Shown: positions 49,270 to 59,611, counted from the first letter of the stretch. The stretch is DNA of 64,000 nt from Pseudomonas putida (GCA_041071465.1 CP163498.1:5908001-5972000); one strand, 5' to 3'. Numbers and translations are program-made. The notes: generated from the letters alone by a model not told the origin.

Positions 49270-51847
49270 ATGCCCCGCGTTACCTTGCTGCACCCAAAAT
49301 TCCAGCCTAGCGCCCTGGCGCTGGCCATCCTGGCCACCAGCACACCCATGGCCTTCGCCGAAGACACCCAACTGCAAACCGTCACCGTGCAGGCCGAACA
49401 AACCGACGACGACGCCCTGCCCACCCGTCCGCCCGCTTCGATCTATGGCGGCCTGGAAGCCAAGGTGCTGGACACCCCGCGCTCAGTCACCCAGATCAAC
49501 GCCGAACAACTGGCCAACGACCCGATCCGCAGCTCCGACGACCTGGTCAAATACGCCCCCGGCATCACCCGCGGCGGTGGCCAGAACGCCGGTATCGCCC
49601 CGCAGATGCGCGGGCAGAACACCGAGGTGTTCCAGGACGGCCAGCGCGCCTACGGTGTACGTCACCCGGCCAATTTCAACGCCTACGAAGGCGCCGACAT
49701 CGTCGCCGGCCCATCGTCGGTCACCTACGGCTCGGTCAGCGGCAGTGGCGGCTACGTCAATTACCTGAGCAAGAAGCCCGATTTCAACCGCTTTCGTACC
49801 AAGCTCAGCGGTGAGATCGGCAGCTGGATCCCCGATGGCGAGTCCCGCGATGCCACCAAGTTCAGCATCGACAACACCGGCCCGCTGAGCGACAACCTGG
49901 CCTACCGGGTAAGCATTACCCGCCAGCGTCAGGAAGACTTCTACGACAACGTCGAGAACAACTTCGACGCTTTCTACGGCGCCCTCGCCTGGCGCAATGA
50001 CAACCTGCGGGTGGACTGGAACGCCGCCTACGACGACTACTACGACTACAACATCACCCACGGCTGGAACCGCGCCAGCCAGGGCCTGGTCGACCACGGC
50101 AAGTACTACGCCGGCCGCGCCACGCCGATCATTCAGAATGGCAATACCTTGTGGTCGCCGGTGCTGTCCTCTGGCGCCGCCGATGCCCAAGTCCTCGGTT
50201 GGGTACAACGCCAGCGCAATGCCCAGGGCCAGTACGCGGTGGTCAACGGCAGTTTCCAGGGCGCCTCGCCCAACACCCAGGCCAACCCCGGCAGCCTGCG
50301 TGGTTGGGTCTGACGACCCCTCGCTTGCAGGTAACGGCCTGACTTCGCTGTCATCGCAGACCGGCCAGCGCGCGCAAGACGAAAACCGCTCGCGGCGCTT
50401 CACCACGCAACTGCGCGTCGAAGGCGACCTGACCTCGTCGATCACCCTGGCCAACAGCACCTTCTACCAACACTCCACCGACACCACCGACGCCGTGGGC
50501 GCGTTCCAGGTGCAGGGCAAGGACGACATCTTCGACAACCGCTTCGAGTTCCGCGCGCGCGGCCAGTGGCAGTTGGGCGACCTGACCCTGATCGACGACA
50601 GCAATACCGGGCTTATCTACCGCCGCGAGCGCAACGAGTCAATCGCCGCCAACAACAGCTTCGGCAGTACCATCAACGCGTATGACCTGACCCTCGCCCC
50701 CACCTTGAAGAACCCCGGCGACCTGCTCGGCCTGAGCGGCCGCAACCCAGCTGGCGGCAACGCTGCCTGGATCGGCCAACCCGGTGTGCCGCAATTCTCC
50801 AGCTATTACGGCTGGCTCAACCTGCCCGCCATGTACCCGGCAGGGCACGGCCTGTATGCCGAATCGGTGGCGCCGTACACCGCAGACAGCACCTGGACCA
50901 CCAAGACCCTGTTCAGCCAGCACAACCTGCGCCTGGGCGAGCGTGTAGGCCTGAACGTCGGCGCCAGCCGCAGCTGGATAGACGCACGCATCGAAAACCC
51001 ATTCGTGCTGCCCGGCGGCAACCCGCGCAAGGACGCGAACAACTACCGGTTGTTTTCGGTGCAGGTCAGCCCCTATTTCAAACCCACGGACAACAGCACA
51101 CTGTATTACACCTTCGATCGCTCGCTGGCGGTGAACACCGGCTTCTTCACCAACGGCCTGGGCTGGGGCAGTGGCAGCGGGGCCAACCAGCTCAACCCGC
51201 TGGCCTTCGAGAGCCTGAGCGTGTTGCATGAGGTGGGCTTGAAGGTGGAGGCAGTGCCCGACCAGCTGTTCCTGACCCTGGCGGCCTACCGGCAAGCCCG
51301 CGACCAGTCGCCGGACAGCAACAACAACATTGCCCGGCTGATCGTCAAAGGCTGGGAAGCAACCCTGCGCTACCAGGACCAGCACCTGCGCGGCGGCCTC
51401 AACCTCAGCCGCATCAGTGCCTACAACGAGTTCACCAGCCAAGCGGGGTTTGCCTCGGCGGGGTTCATCCCCGACAACGGCACCGTATTCGGCGACAACA
51501 ACAGCCTCAACCAGCGCCCGTCCGGCAAGTTCGATGCCGTGCAGATCCCCGAATACAACGCCGGCGGCTATGTCGACTACCGCTTCGATTCGGGGTTTGG
51601 CGTCGAGCTTTCTGGCTGGTGGACCAGCAGTTGGTACCTGAACCTGAGCAAGACGGTGAAAGTGCCGGACGAATACAACCTCGACCTTGCCGTGTACTAC
51701 CGCCAGCCCCAGTGGGGCGTAACGGTGCGCATGCTCAACGTCACCGACGAGCTGAATTTCGTCAGTGGCCTGGCAGGTTCCACCAACACTTTCCTGCAAC
51801 CGATGCCGGGCCGCACGCTGCTGGCCCAGGTCGATTACCAGTTCTGA
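49270..51847 (+). CDS. TonB-dependent receptor without STN domain, sulfur cluster (apparent frameshift)
   Basis: Outer-membrane receptor of about 859 aa when joined. A signal peptide ends MAFA; the plug follows directly (DTPRSVTQINAEQLANDP, ADIVAGPSSVTYGSVSGSGG), with no STN domain. The barrel continues in the second frame from about 50310 and ends LLAQVDYQF. The first frame stops at 50313; a single extra T or loss of two bases near 50301-50309 explains the shift. GAGG precedes the ATG. Its place between LLM and binding-protein genes suggests uptake of an organosulfur compound rather than a siderophore; inferred. Confidence 0.82.
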
Positions 51848-51874
51848 TCACCCTCAACCTGAAAGGCCTCAGCC

Positions 51875-52963
51875 ATGTCCATTGAATTCGTCGGCATGAT
51901 CTTCCCCCGCCAGTGGTCCGAGACCCGTGGCGTGCGCACAGCGGACTTCGACCTGCCGTTCATTCGTCACCACGCCCGCGCCCATGAGCATGCCGGGTTC
52001 GACCGGGTGCTGATCGCCAGCGGCCCAGGCAGCGCCGACAGCCTGCAGATTGCCGCCTATGCGGCCGCGCACACCGAACGCCTGGGTTTCATGATCGCCC
52101 ACCGCCCGGCCCTGACAGCGCCAACGGTGGCCGCACGGGCATTCGCCACCCTCGACCATACCACCGGCGGCGGGCGCATCCGCTTGCACGCAATTACCGG
52201 TATTACCGCCGAGCCGCAAGAAGGTGACACCCTGCTGGACAAGACCGAGCGCTACCGGCGTGCCGACGAGTACCTCGAGATTGTCCGCCGCACCTGGACC
52301 GCCGAGGAACCGTTCGACTTCGAGGGCCGCTACTTCAACATCAAAGGTGCTTTTTCACCGGTCAAACCGTTGCAGCAGCCGCATATCCCGATTTCCTTCG
52401 GTGGCTCGTCCGATATCGCCTACCAGATCGCCGTCAAGCATGCGGATTTGTATGCCCTGTGGGGTGAGCCGCTGAGCGGTGTTGCCGAGCAGATCGGCAA
52501 ACTCAAGGCGGCCGCGGCCGCCGCAGGCGTAGCCGCACCCAGGATTAGTCTGTCGGTGCGGCTGATTTTGGCTGCCACCGAAGAACAGGCCTGGCAGCGC
52601 GCCGAACAGATCCTCGCGCAGATCAAAGCCAACCCGCAGTTTGCGGCAGACAGCCCGTGGCAGAAGCGTATCAAAGGCACCGGTTCCGAGCGCCTGCTCG
52701 CTGCCGCCGCCCGCGCCGACCGGCATGATCGGGCGTTGTGGATGCCGACGGCGACCGCAGTGGGTGCCTATGGCGATACCACTGCGCTGGTGGGCACGCC
52801 GGAAACGGTGGCCCAGGCGTTGCTCGATTATGTCGACCTAGGGGTGACCACTTTTCTCAACCGCGGTTATGACCCGCTGTATGACACGGTGGATTACGGG
52901 CGCTGGGTGATTCCGGCGGTGCGCGAGGAAGTGCGGCGGCGGCAGGCGCAGTTTGTGGGGTGA
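51875..52963 (+). CDS. LLM-class FMNH2-dependent monooxygenase, SsuD-like
   Basis: Luciferase-like monooxygenase of 362 aa; motifs IRLHAITGI, DKTERYRRADEYLEIVRRTW and PISFGGSSDIAYQIAVKHADLY fit alkanesulfonate monooxygenases. It follows the TonB receptor by 27 bp and ends the plus-strand cluster. AAAGG precedes the ATG. Substrate range unknown. Confidence 0.87.
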   Translation: MSIEFVGMIFPRQWSETRGVRTADFDLPFIRHHARAHEHAGFDRVLIASGPGSADSLQIAAYAAAHTERLGFMIAHRPALTAPTVAARAFATLDHTTGGGRIRLHAITGITAEPQEGDTLLDKTERYRRADEYLEIVRRTWTAEEPFDFEGRYFNIKGAFSPVKPLQQPHIPISFGGSSDIAYQIAVKHADLYALWGEPLSGVAEQIGKLKAAAAAAGVAAPRISLSVRLILAATEEQAWQRAEQILAQIKANPQFAADSPWQKRIKGTGSERLLAAAARADRHDRALWMPTATAVGAYGDTTALVGTPETVAQALLDYVDLGVTTFLNRGYDPLYDTVDYGRWVIPAVREEVRRRQAQFVG

Positions 52964-53027
52964 GGATGGGGTGTATGGGTTGGGGTTGCGTGTCGGCTTC
53001 TGGGTTCATGGCTTGGGGTATGCAGCA

Positions 53028-53071
53028 CCTGTGAGATCGAGCGCCGCCCGCGCGGCGCTCGATCTCACAGG
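53028..53071. terminator. Perfect 20-bp stem hairpin between convergent genes
   Basis: Arms 53028-53047 and 53052-53071 are exact reverse complements with a four-base loop. It lies between the LLM gene and the ABC ATPase gene, which converge, and probably ends both. Outer flanks extend the palindrome (see findings). Confidence 0.85.
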
Positions 53072-53095
53072 CACCAAACACCCCAAGCCATGAAC

Positions 53096-54880
53096 CTAGA
53101 AGCCAACACGCAACCGAGGCGAATGCTCCACCAGCGTCCGGGTATACGCATCAACCGGCCTCCCAAGCACCTGCTCGGCACTCCCCTGCTCCACCACCCG
53201 CCCCTGTCGCAACACCAGCACCCGGTCGGCAATCGCCCGCACCACCCCAAGGTCATGGGTGACGAACAACAAGGTCAGCCCCTCCCCCTGCAAACGCTGT
53301 AGCAAGGCCAGAATCGACGCCTGCACCGACACATCCAGCGCCGAGGTAATCTCGTCACAAACCAGCAGCCTTGGCTCGCAGATCAACGCTCGGGCAATCG
53401 CCACACGTTGCCGTTCACCACCAGACAAGCTATGCGGGTACAAATCCGCCACCCGAGCCGGCAACGACACCCGTTCCAACACCGCCTCGACCCGACGCCG
53501 CGCCTCACCACCACGCACACCGAAAAAGTGCGCCAACGGCGCGCTGAGCGTTTGCCCGACCGTCTGCCTTGGGTTCAAGGCCCGATAAGGGTTCTGGAAC
53601 ACATACTGAATCTGGTGACGCAAACGGGCATCACGCTCGCGTGCGGCAAACGCCAAAGGCTCGCCGGCGTAACGCATTTGCCCCTGAACGTTCTCGCCCA
53701 GCCCGGCAATGGCCCTGGCCAGGCTGGTCTTGCCCGAACCCGATTCGCCCACCAGCGCCAGGCACTCCCCTTGCCCCACACGCAATGAAACATCGAACAG
53801 CACCTGGCGATCGTAAGCGACATCCAGCTCCCGAACCTCTAGCAACACGGCTTCGTTCGGCACCGATTCAACCTCGACAGCCGCCCCCGCAAGGGGCAGC
53901 GGTTCTTGGTGCGGCACCAGGCAGGCGACCTGATGCTTGCCGTCGAGCGTCAGCAACGACGGTTCGATCACCGAACACTCGGCCCGATGCCGGTCGCAGC
54001 GCGGCGCAAACGCACAGCCATGCGGGCGCTGCCCGGGTGCCGGCGCATGCCCGGCAATCGCCTGCAGCGGCTGACGCCGGGCAACGTCGGGGATAGCCGC
54101 GAGCAAGGCACGGGTGTAAGGGTGCGCAGGGTTGCAGAACAGCGCCTCGCGCCCGGCCACCTCCACCAGCCGCCCGGCGTACATCACCATGACCCGGTCC
54201 ACCAGCTCACGCACCACGGCCAGGTCGTGGGTGACGTAAAGCGCCGCCACACCGTGTTCACGGCACAGGCGCTTGAGGGTCTGCAACACATGGGCCTGGG
54301 TGGTGACGTCCAGTGCGGTAGTAGGCTCGTCGAGCACGATCAACCGGGGCCGCAGGACGAACGCCAGCGCCAGCATCACCCGCTGTTGCTGCCCGCCAGA
54401 CAGTTGGTGCGGGAAGCGCCGCAGGAAGGCGTCGTCATCGGGCAGGCCCACCTCCACCAGGGTTTCGCCGATGCGCTGACGCACAGCGTCGCGCGACAGC
54501 TTGGGCTGGTGCGCCAGCAGCGTTTCACGCAGCAAGGCCCCCAGGCGCAACGCCGGGTTCAGCGCCGTGGCTGGGTCCTGGGCCACGTAGCCGACCAGCC
54601 CGCCACGGGCCAGGCGCAAGGCTTCGCCTTCGAGTGCCAGCACCGACTGCCCTGCCACCACCACCTGCCCGCCAACAATGCGCGCGCCCTGCCGGGCATG
54701 CTGCAACAATGCCGTGGCCAAGGTGGTCTTGCCTGAGCCGGACTCGCCGACCAGGCCGACAATCTCCCCTGCCGCCAGGCTGAAGGAAACCTCGGCCAAC
54801 ACCTCGACCTGCCCAGCCAGTTCCACCCGCAGCTCGCTGACTTGCAACACGTCGCTGTCGACCTTCAAAGGCGCATTCAT
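53096..54880 (-). CDS. ABC transporter fused double ATPase (dipeptide/nickel type)
   Basis: Two ATP-binding domains in one chain, 594 aa, equal to fused OppD-OppF. Each has a Walker A (GESGSGKTT and GESGSGKTS), signature (LSGGQQQR and LSGGERQR) and Walker B (VLDEPTTALD and VCDEITSALD). A cysteine-rich oligopeptide-transporter insert (CAFAPRCDRHRAEC) lies between. The ATG at 54880 overlaps the permease stop (ATGA). It powers import with the two permeases at 54877-56773. Confidence 0.93.
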   Translation of the reverse strand: MNAPLKVDSDVLQVSELRVELAGQVEVLAEVSFSLAAGEIVGLVGESGSGKTTLATALLQHARQGARIVGGQVVVAGQSVLALEGEALRLARGGLVGYVAQDPATALNPALRLGALLRETLLAHQPKLSRDAVRQRIGETLVEVGLPDDDAFLRRFPHQLSGGQQQRVMLALAFVLRPRLIVLDEPTTALDVTTQAHVLQTLKRLCREHGVAALYVTHDLAVVRELVDRVMVMYAGRLVEVAGREALFCNPAHPYTRALLAAIPDVARRQPLQAIAGHAPAPGQRPHGCAFAPRCDRHRAECSVIEPSLLTLDGKHQVACLVPHQEPLPLAGAAVEVESVPNEAVLLEVRELDVAYDRQVLFDVSLRVGQGECLALVGESGSGKTSLARAIAGLGENVQGQMRYAGEPLAFAARERDARLRHQIQYVFQNPYRALNPRQTVGQTLSAPLAHFFGVRGGEARRRVEAVLERVSLPARVADLYPHSLSGGERQRVAIARALICEPRLLVCDEITSALDVSVQASILALLQRLQGEGLTLLFVTHDLGVVRAIADRVLVLRQGRVVEQGSAEQVLGRPVDAYTRTLVEHSPRLRVGF

Positions 54881-55704
54881 GACTGTTTCTCCCCGACCCG
54901 TGCGCTGACCCGGCCAATGCCCTCGGCGAGGATATTGGTGCCATAGGCAAACACGCCGATCAGTAACGCCGGAGCCAGCACGGCCCACGGCTGCACCAGC
55001 AAGCCGGCCTGGTTTTCATTGATCATCAGCCCCCAGTCGGCAGCAGGCGGTGCCACCCCGTAGCCCAGAAAACTCAAGCCCGACAGCATGCCCACCGCCC
55101 AGGTCAGCATGTTGCCGAAGTGCACCAGCAGGGGCGTAAGAATATTCGGCAGGATTTCCTGAAAGAGGATGCGCCAACGCGGGTAACCCATCATCTGCGC
55201 AGCCTCGACAAACTCCTGCCCGGCTACCGCCACCGCGCTGCCGCGCGCCAGGCGGATGACGCCTGGGGTGAAGGCAATGGCTACGGTCAACACGATCAGC
55301 CACGGCGCCCTGCCGAGCATGGACACGATCAGCAGCACCAGGATCAGGTCGGGAAACGCCAGCGACACATCCGCCGCCCAACTGATCGCCTGGTCCAGGC
55401 GCCGGCGCGAGAACCCGGCCAGCAAGCCCAGGCTGCCACCGACCAGCAATGCCAAGGTGGCTGCGGCAACCGACATCCACAGTACCGATAACCCGCCACT
55501 GAGCAGCCTCGATAACAGGTCATGGCCAAGAAAATCATGCCCCAGCGGCGCTCCGGCGGCCGGCGGGCCGTACACCGGCCCCACCATCGCCGTGGGAGCA
55601 TGCGGCGCCAGCCAGGGGCCGAACGCGGCCAACAGCGCCACCAACAAGGTGATCACGGCGCCACGCCGTACCTGCGGGTCGGCCAGCCAACGGGATTCAG
55701 TCAT
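54877..55704 (-). CDS. ABC transporter permease, DppC-like
   Basis: Inner-membrane permease of 275 aa with about six helices and the coupling EAA-type loop EFVEAAQMMGYPRWRILFQEILPN. It pairs with the DppB-like permease, whose 3' end overlaps its start by 8 bp. It ends in ATGA overlap with the ATPase gene. Confidence 0.92.
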   Translation of the reverse strand: MTESRWLADPQVRRGAVITLLVALLAAFGPWLAPHAPTAMVGPVYGPPAAGAPLGHDFLGHDLLSRLLSGGLSVLWMSVAAATLALLVGGSLGLLAGFSRRRLDQAISWAADVSLAFPDLILVLLIVSMLGRAPWLIVLTVAIAFTPGVIRLARGSAVAVAGQEFVEAAQMMGYPRWRILFQEILPNILTPLLVHFGNMLTWAVGMLSGLSFLGYGVAPPAADWGLMINENQAGLLVQPWAVLAPALLIGVFAYGTNILAEGIGRVSARVGEKQS

Positions 55705-56773
55705 GGGTCGCCTCCTGGGCAGGGGTGCTGCGCGCGCGTCGCCACCACGGGCGGATACCGCGGCGGATACGGCGGATCATCCGCACCCGGCGCGCGGTAC
55801 GCAGCTTGGGGGTAAGCAATACGGTCAACAGATCAGCCAGCAGGTTGATCAGCACCACCGCCAGGGTGATGACCAGCACCACGCCCTGGATCATCGGCAG
55901 GTCGCGCATCTGGATCGCTGCGTTCAACGCCGTACCTATACCTGGGTAACTGAAGATCACCTCTGCCAGCAGGGCGCCGCCGACCAGCGTGCGCAGGGTC
56001 AGCGCCACGCCCTGGATCGCCGGGGTCAGGGCATTGGGCAACGTGTGCCGCCAGACGATGCGCCGCTCGGGGATGCCGCGCAGACGGGCGGCGATCACGT
56101 ACTCGGACTCCAGCGCCTCGATCATCGAGGCACGCACCATGCGCGTCAGGTACGGCAGTGCCGACAAGCTCAGGGCCACTACCGGCAGCACCAACGATTG
56201 CCATTGCCGCCACAACGGCAACTGCGGGTCAAGGATCGACACCGCCGGCAGCCAGCCCATGCCCGGCATGGAAAACACCAGCACCAGGCCGATGGCCAGC
56301 AAAAAGCCCGGCGTGGCCTTGAGCAGAATCAACGCCGACAACCCCCAGCGGTCCAGCCGGCTATCGCGGCGCAGGGCCAGGCTCACGCCCAGCAGCAGCG
56401 CCATCGGCACCACCAGCGCCAGCACCCCGGCCAACAAGGCCAGGGTATGGCCCAACCGGCCAAACAGCAGCTGCGCCACGGGTACCTGGGAGTCCAGCGA
56501 AATGCCCAGATCGCCGCCCAATGCGGCGCCCAGCCAGCGCAGGTATTGCACCAGGATCGGCTGGTCGAGGCCCAGTTGGCGTTGCAGGGTGAGGATACTG
56601 TCCAGCGGCGCATCCGGGCCAAGAATCACCCGCGCCGGGTCCGAGGGCAGCGCCTGGGTGGCGACGAACACCACCAGGGTGATCACCCACGCGGTGAGCA
56701 GGCCATAGCCCAGTCGGCCGATGAACCAGGCCAGCCATGCCGGTGTGCGGGGCGTGTGTCGTGTATCAGGCAT
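55697..56773 (-). CDS. ABC transporter permease, DppB-like
   Basis: Inner-membrane permease of 358 aa; motifs LPSDPARVILGPDA, QPILVQYLRWLGAALGGDLG and SEYVIAARLRGIPERRIVWRHTLPNAL are typical of DppB/OppB. It overlaps the binding-protein gene by 8 bp and the DppC-like gene by 8 bp. Confidence 0.92.
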   Translation of the reverse strand: MPDTRHTPRTPAWLAWFIGRLGYGLLTAWVITLVVFVATQALPSDPARVILGPDAPLDSILTLQRQLGLDQPILVQYLRWLGAALGGDLGISLDSQVPVAQLLFGRLGHTLALLAGVLALVVPMALLLGVSLALRRDSRLDRWGLSALILLKATPGFLLAIGLVLVFSMPGMGWLPAVSILDPQLPLWRQWQSLVLPVVALSLSALPYLTRMVRASMIEALESEYVIAARLRGIPERRIVWRHTLPNALTPAIQGVALTLRTLVGGALLAEVIFSYPGIGTALNAAIQMRDLPMIQGVVLVITLAVVLINLLADLLTVLLTPKLRTARRVRMIRRIRRGIRPWWRRARSTPAQEATHD

Positions 56774-58340
56774 TGGGGTTCAACCAGAGTTCGTCAAAAC
56801 GCCAGGAGGCGAAGGTGGTCTGTTCCGGGGTGAGCCCGCCCACCTTGGCCGACGCGGCATCGAGCACGTCGGAAAAGCCCCAGACCAGCAACCCACCACG
56901 TTCGTGCTGGATGGTTTGGGCTTCATGCACCAAGGCCTTGCGCAATGCCAAGTCAGGCTGGGCCAGGGCTTGCTGGAACAGGTTGGTAAAGCGCGGGTCG
57001 TGGAAATTGCTGCGGTTGTAGATGGCCTGCGGTGCATCGTTGTGCAACGCCGAGGCGAGAAAGCCGCGCGCCGGAGTCGAGCCCGGCGACAGCTGCCATT
57101 GCTCACGCTGCGGGCCATTGAAGACGGACCCATCCACCTGATTGACCTTCACCTGCACCCCGGCTTTCAAAGCCTGCTGAGCGAACACCAGCGCGGCGTT
57201 GACACCGGCCCCCGGCGTGGTTGTCAGTTCGACACGCAAATCGCTCTGCCCGGCCTGACGCAGCAGCGAACGGGCCTGGTCCAGGTCGTAGGGGCGCTGG
57301 GCGATGGCATGGTTGAAGGTGGGGTCATGGGGCGAATACAGGTCATTGGCCACCCGCCCAAAACCATTCAGGCCACGCGCCACCAACTCCTGGCGGTCGG
57401 CCAGCAGGCGGAACGCCTGGCGCACCCGCACATCCTGAAACGGCGCCTTGGCCATGTTCAGGTTGAAGCCGGTGAACGAGGTGGTCGGCGAGGCATACAG
57501 CCGCAGCCGTGGGTCGGCCTTGAGCAACGCACTGTGCTCGGCCTGCACACCACTGGCCACGTCGATCTGCCCGGCACGCAGCGCTGCGGCCCGCGAGACC
57601 TGGTCCTTGAATTCGATGATTTCCAGCTCATCCGCATAGGGACGGTTGGGCTTGTAGTAGTTTTCGAAGCGGGTGTAGAGCGAGCGCTGGCCGGGGATGA
57701 AGCTTTTCAGCCGGTACGGGCCGGCACCGACCGGGTTGGTCACCGGGTGGTAGTCAGTGGGCACGATGCCGCCGAAGCTGATCAAGGTTTCGTCCAGGGG
57801 GTAGAAGCTTTGCCCCTGCTTGAAGCGAATTTCGAGGGTGCGCGCGTCCAGCTTGCGCAAAGCCTGCCGATCGATGGCGCCGACCAGCCCGGCAAATGGC
57901 GAGGCCAGTTGCGGGTCGGTCAGGCGCAGGATCGAGAACAGCATGTCATCGGCGGTGATACTTTTGCCGTGGTGAAATTCCAGCCCAGGCTTCAGCCGGA
58001 TGGTCCAGGCACTGGCATCGGCGTTCGGCTCGGCGAACTCGGCCAGTGCCAGGCGCGTGCTGACATCAGCATTCCATTCCCAGCACTTGGCGTACAACGC
58101 CCAGCCGCGGATGATGCCGCCACCCACCGGTTTGTGCGCATCGAGGTTACCGGCCTGGTCACCGTCGATAATGCCCACCCGCAGTCGCCCGCCACGCACC
58201 GGCGTGCCCGTCGGCACCGCGCTGGCGGTTGCTGGGGCGCCGCTGTCGCAGCCGCTGAGCAACCCGCCGCCAAGCAGCAGGCTGCCGCCAACGGCCAGGC
58301 TGTTGCCGAGAAACACCCGGCGCGAAAACAGCTCGCTCAT
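56766..58340 (-). CDS. Family 5 solute-binding lipoprotein (dipeptide/nickel type)
   Basis: Binding protein of 524 aa with a Tat-like SRRVFLG followed by a lipobox (LLSGC). It is the partner of the permeases and ATPase and a close paralogue of the orphan protein at 47489. The ATG at 58340 has AAGGAGAGG upstream; upstream codons in frame lie in the preceding gene. Substrate unknown; an organosulfur compound is likely by context. Confidence 0.9.
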   Translation of the reverse strand: MSELFSRRVFLGNSLAVGGSLLLGGGLLSGCDSGAPATASAVPTGTPVRGGRLRVGIIDGDQAGNLDAHKPVGGGIIRGWALYAKCWEWNADVSTRLALAEFAEPNADASAWTIRLKPGLEFHHGKSITADDMLFSILRLTDPQLASPFAGLVGAIDRQALRKLDARTLEIRFKQGQSFYPLDETLISFGGIVPTDYHPVTNPVGAGPYRLKSFIPGQRSLYTRFENYYKPNRPYADELEIIEFKDQVSRAAALRAGQIDVASGVQAEHSALLKADPRLRLYASPTTSFTGFNLNMAKAPFQDVRVRQAFRLLADRQELVARGLNGFGRVANDLYSPHDPTFNHAIAQRPYDLDQARSLLRQAGQSDLRVELTTTPGAGVNAALVFAQQALKAGVQVKVNQVDGSVFNGPQREQWQLSPGSTPARGFLASALHNDAPQAIYNRSNFHDPRFTNLFQQALAQPDLALRKALVHEAQTIQHERGGLLVWGFSDVLDAASAKVGGLTPEQTTFASWRFDELWLNPNA

Positions 58341-58350
58341 CACCCTCTCC

Positions 58351-59538
58351 TTACGCCGGTTGTGCCACGGGCGGCTTGCCGGCCGCAGCCAGGCGCGGCA
58401 CCTCGAAGCCATGGTCCAGGTCCAGCAGCGGGAACAGCAGGTCAGCCACCCGGTGCGCTTCATCGATCAGCGGGAAACCCGAGAGGATGAATGCCGACGT
58501 GCCCTGGGCCTCGTACTCACGAATGCGCTCGGCGACCTGCTCGGCGCTGCCAACCAGGTAGGTGCCGGCAGCCGGGCCGAGGATGTTGAAGCCAAACAGG
58601 CTGGGGCCTAGCCAGACATTGGGGTAGATCTCCAGTTCGCGGGCCGTGGGCAGGCGCCCGGCGCGGATGCTGTCGAGGTTGCGCTGAATGCGCGGGTCGT
58701 CGCTGACGTAGCTGTCGAAGGTTTGCCCCGGCGGCAGCTGGCGCTCGATGGCAGCACGCGCGGTGGCCAGCGAGGTGCGCTGCAACAGGCGCTCGGCGTG
58801 GGCCCAGGCTTCTTCTTCGGTCTCGCGCACGATCACCTGCAGGCGGGTGCCGTAGGTCAGCTCACGGCCGATCTTCGCCGCCTCGGCCGCCACCCGGCGA
58901 AACTTGTCGCCGAGCTTTTGCGGGGTGTCGGCGAAGCTCAGGTAGACATCGAGCAGTTGCACCGAATGGGCCACGCCCGGCGCCGACGTACCAGCGCCCC
59001 ACAGCGGGATGCCAGGCGTTTGCTTCGGTGGGTGCCAGCCGCCCAGCGGGTGATGGGCGGCAGCTGGCGAACGGGGTGAAAGCTTGACGTAACGGCCGTC
59101 GTAACCCGCGGTGTCTCCGGCGTAGAAACGTTGGAAGGCGCGCCAATACTCCAGACTGAAGTCGTAGCGCTCATCGTGCGGATAATGCACGCCCAAGGTG
59201 GCCAGGCCAGCGTCGTTGCCGTTGACCACGTTGAACAGCAGACGGCCGTTGGAAAACTGGTCGAAGGTGAGTGCCCATTTGGCCAACACTGCTGGCGACA
59301 GCTCGCCGGGGTGCTGGGCGACCAGGAAGCGCAGGCGCTGGGTGGCGTCGATCAGCGCTGCCGACACAGCCAGGCTTTCGTTGGGGCTGGAGCCGAGCAG
59401 CGAGCCATAGTAGCCCAGGCGGTCAGCGGCGATGGCCAACTGCTTGAGGTGCTCGAAATCGGTGTGCCAGCGGCCTTCGGGCTCCCAGGGATAGGGGCCG
59501 TCGGGGGTGGTGAGGTACCAGAGGATCTTTACTGCCAT
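58351..59538 (-). CDS. LLM-class FMNH2-dependent monooxygenase, SsuD/DszA-like
   Basis: Luciferase-like monooxygenase of 395 aa. MAVKILWYLTTPDGPYPW, the LLFNVVNGNDAGLATLG core and HDERYDFSLEYWRAFQRFY mark the SsuD/NtaA/DszA superfamily that breaks C-S or C-N bonds. It lies in one operon with a DszB-like gene, suggesting that it makes a sulfinate. The ATG at 59538 is used; the longer frame runs into a REP. Confidence 0.85.
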   Translation of the reverse strand: MAVKILWYLTTPDGPYPWEPEGRWHTDFEHLKQLAIAADRLGYYGSLLGSSPNESLAVSAALIDATQRLRFLVAQHPGELSPAVLAKWALTFDQFSNGRLLFNVVNGNDAGLATLGVHYPHDERYDFSLEYWRAFQRFYAGDTAGYDGRYVKLSPRSPAAAHHPLGGWHPPKQTPGIPLWGAGTSAPGVAHSVQLLDVYLSFADTPQKLGDKFRRVAAEAAKIGRELTYGTRLQVIVRETEEEAWAHAERLLQRTSLATARAAIERQLPPGQTFDSYVSDDPRIQRNLDSIRAGRLPTARELEIYPNVWLGPSLFGFNILGPAAGTYLVGSAEQVAERIREYEAQGTSAFILSGFPLIDEAHRVADLLFPLLDLDHGFEVPRLAAAGKPPVAQPA

Positions 59539-59558
59539 GGGGTGAGTCCTTGTTTCAG

Positions 59559-59602
59559 GTAAGAGCGGCCTTGTGTCGCGACAGGGGCGCGCAGCGCCCC
59601 CA
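59559..59602. repeat. Single REP element inside the sulfur operon
   Basis: TAAGAGCGGCCTTGTGTCGC followed by the short stem GGGGCGC-GCA-GCGCCCC (59584-59600). It sits between the LLM gene and the aldolase-like gene. Confidence 0.75.
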
Positions 59603-59611
59603 GCGATCTGC

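Noticed and set aside
52990..53110. Long palindrome considered as insertion-sequence ends
   Set aside because: There is no transposase or target duplication; a hairpin between convergent genes fits better.
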